From Persephonella sp. (lineage in GTDB: Bacteria; Aquificota; Aquificia; Aquificales; Hydrogenothermaceae), in the NCBI GenBank assembly GCA_027058925.1, contig JALTAS010000227.1:1-7216 (forward strand): a stretch of 7,216 bases of DNA, read 5' to 3'. Under the pieces are notes generated by a model. It made no database searches. It worked only from the letters and a program-made list of their open reading frames with translations, and had not been told where the DNA came from. This document shows, piece by piece, positions 6,326 through 7,216 of this stretch. Numbering within the stretch: position 1 is the first letter of the stretch; the number at the start of each line of letters is the position of its first letter. A program made the translations under genes and the position numbers.

Positions 6326-6499
6326 ATGGGAAAGAAAGTTCAGGTGGCAATAAGGATTGGCAAAGAAAAGCTAAAGGAATACAAAAAGTGACTTATAGAT
6401 AACAGATACAGAAGTATTAATCAGCATTTGAATGAGGTTATAGATAAGATTTCAAAGGAAAGCGAAGATGAACAAGCAAGAAAAAGAGATGAGGACTAA
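6326..6499 (+). pseudogene. Ribbon-helix-helix-type small protein frame interrupted by one TGA
   Basis: An ATG at 6326 opens MGKKVQVAIRIGKEKLKEYKK, then an in-frame TGA at 6389-6391, then LIDNRYRSINQHLNEVIDKI in the same frame, ending at TAA 6497-6499 (57 codons counting the TGA). Read through the TGA, it has the pattern of an Arc/CopG ribbon-helix-helix DNA-binding protein: a basic beta strand, a helix, a turn with Tyr-Arg-Ser, and a second helix. A single TGG-to-TGA change (Trp22) would explain the break. Such proteins are often antitoxins or autoregulators. The frame overlaps the start of the HEPN gene by 32 bases, as in a coupled operon. No clear ribosome site precedes the ATG. It may be a decayed gene, a sequencing error or a recoded stop; the sequence alone cannot decide. 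Confidence 0.55.
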
Positions 6500-6854
6500 G
6501 AAATCTTGGACATTTAAAGCTAAAGAACACTACTCAGCAGGAAAGATTTTATATGAAAAAGGCTTTTACAGGGATAGTTTAGCAAGGCTATACTACTGTG
6601 CTTATTCTTTAATGGTTGCTGAATGTGGGAAAGCACCAAAAGGCAGATGGGAACACAAAGGAATTGTTAAATGTTTCTTAAAGAAAATCTATGATAAAGA
6701 CATAGAAATAGAAAAAGAATATAGAGAGTTGCTGAAAGATTTTTATGAATTGAGAAGAATTGCTGATTATGGAACAGAAAGTATAGAAAAAGAAGATGTA
6801 GAAACATATATTAAACTTGTGAAAAAACTTTTTGAGGTTGTAGAAAATGATTAA
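6468..6854 (+). CDS. HEPN-domain protein (toxin-like)
   Basis: A 128-residue, mostly helical protein of the HEPN type (the Pfam HEPN family, seen in HEPN-MNT gene pairs). Recognisable blocks are KAKEHYSAGKILYEKGFYRDSLARLYYCAYSL-type helices (about 18-48, with the conserved Phe-Tyr-Arg-Asp and Tyr-Tyr), a central HKGIV (63-67) and the C-terminal ELRRIADYG (94-102). The classical RNase signature of Arg, a polar residue and a distant His is not clearly present: Arg-x-x-x-Asp-Tyr occupies its place, so nuclease activity is uncertain. ATG 6468 has AAAGGA at 6454-6459, 8 bases upstream; Met8 (6489) is an alternative start. It overlaps the interrupted ribbon-helix-helix frame upstream and the next gene by 8 bases, suggesting one translationally coupled cassette. 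Related pairs act as toxin-antitoxin or defence modules; that role is inferred here. Confidence 0.72.
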   Translation: MNKQEKEMRTKKSWTFKAKEHYSAGKILYEKGFYRDSLARLYYCAYSLMVAECGKAPKGRWEHKGIVKCFLKKIYDKDIEIEKEYRELLKDFYELRRIADYGTESIEKEDVETYIKLVKKLFEVVEND

Positions 6855-7098
6855 AACAGAAACAAAAAAAGTTTATTTGGTAGATGTTATAAACGAAATT
6901 CAAAAAGAAATAGATAATGCAAAGCTGCCAGTAAAGGTTGATTTTGGCGAAGCCCTTGAAGGTGCTGATATTGGGCTAACTGTTTATGTTTTCGCAAAAA
7001 GAACCCATGAACTCCATAAAAAGATAAACTCAGTAATTCAGGATGTATTGGAAGAATACGATTTAATGCCTTATATTCACTGGGATTATGAAAATTAA
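6847..7098 (+). CDS. Small protein coupled to the HEPN gene, possibly a reduced nucleotidyltransferase-like partner
   Basis: An 83-residue protein whose ATG overlaps the HEPN stop by 8 bases (ATGATTAA), a strong sign of translational coupling. I do not recognise it with confidence. Its pattern is a helix (about 11-24), a strand-like VKVDF, then GADIGLTVYVFAKR, a long helix (about 53-70) and YDLMPYIHW. Position beside HEPN, plus the order strand, ADIGLTVYV, helix and a final PYI strand, recalls the MNT nucleotidyltransferase partners of HEPN toxins, which carry a Gly-Ser loop and a Ser-Asp-Ile-Asp motif. Here the Gly-Ser loop is missing and the second Asp is Gly, so catalytic AMP transfer would not be expected. 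An unrelated small antitoxin is equally possible. Confidence 0.6.
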   Translation: MIKTETKKVYLVDVINEIQKEIDNAKLPVKVDFGEALEGADIGLTVYVFAKRTHELHKKINSVIQDVLEEYDLMPYIHWDYEN

Positions 7099-7216
7099 CT
7101 TTATTTGGAAGAAAGAAAACATTAGGAAAATGGAAACTCTACTTATGATATTTGTCCGGATGATAAGATTAATTTATAGATCGCGACACCGAGTTACATT
7201 TATAGAATACCTTAAC
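7088..7216 (+). other. Unassigned right end with an open frame of doubtful status
   Basis: From an ATG at 7088, overlapping the previous gene's end by 11 bases, a frame stays open for 43 codons to the window edge (beginning MKINFIWKK, later MIRLIYRSRHRVTFIEYLN). It has no good ribosome site and no recognisable motif, and its composition is unlike its neighbours. It may be chance or the start of a further gene. No terminator or RNA gene was seen here. Confidence 0.15.

Overview
This AT-rich window most likely comes from a thermophilic Gram-negative bacterium, plausibly of the Aquificota (Hydrogenothermaceae type). That placement is an inference from overall protein character, low GC, a lipopolysaccharide heptose gene (hldD) and the mixed housekeeping operon. 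It does not rest on a marker-gene comparison.

Layout. Positions 1-451 (minus) hold the N-terminal part of thiamine-monophosphate kinase (thiL), which runs off the left edge. A 76-bp divergent intergenic region carries the promoter and Shine-Dalgarno site of a tight plus-strand housekeeping operon: efp (528-1100), accB (1112-1567), hldD (1582-2538) and thrB (2542-3444). Eleven bases after the thrB stop a CRISPR array begins (3456-4209; 12 repeats of 29 bp, 11 spacers of 35-39 nt). The decayed left-most repeat and the AT-rich leader on the right show that it is read on the minus strand. An AT-rich leader-like stretch (4210-4439) is followed by a structured, gene-free block (4440-4600). That block contains a 13-nt anti-repeat to the array and three hairpins, and directly precedes the end of a minus-strand gene (4601-6253). 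This gene encodes a 550-residue RuvC nuclease with a zinc ribbon, a TnpB/Cas12f-type protein.

The main interest is that nuclease, the structured RNA candidate and the array are consecutive and all on the minus strand. Within the RNA the hairpins come first and the anti-repeat lies at the 3' side, which is the arrangement expected for a Cas12-type tracrRNA. The window therefore looks like a compact stand-alone type V (V-F/V-U-like) CRISPR locus without adaptation genes. The repeat itself looks like a class 1 (type I-B/III, Cas6-processed) repeat, and the anti-repeat stops exactly where an 8-nt crRNA handle would begin. This raises the possibility that a miniature effector uses, or shares, a class 1-style array.

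To the right, divergently oriented from the nuclease, is a small cassette: a ribbon-helix-helix-type reading frame interrupted by one in-frame TGA (6326-6499), an HEPN-domain protein (6468-6854) and an overlapping 83-residue protein that may be a much reduced nucleotidyltransferase-like partner (6847-7098). This resembles toxin-antitoxin or defence-associated gene pairs. The last ~120 bases hold nothing that can be assigned with confidence.
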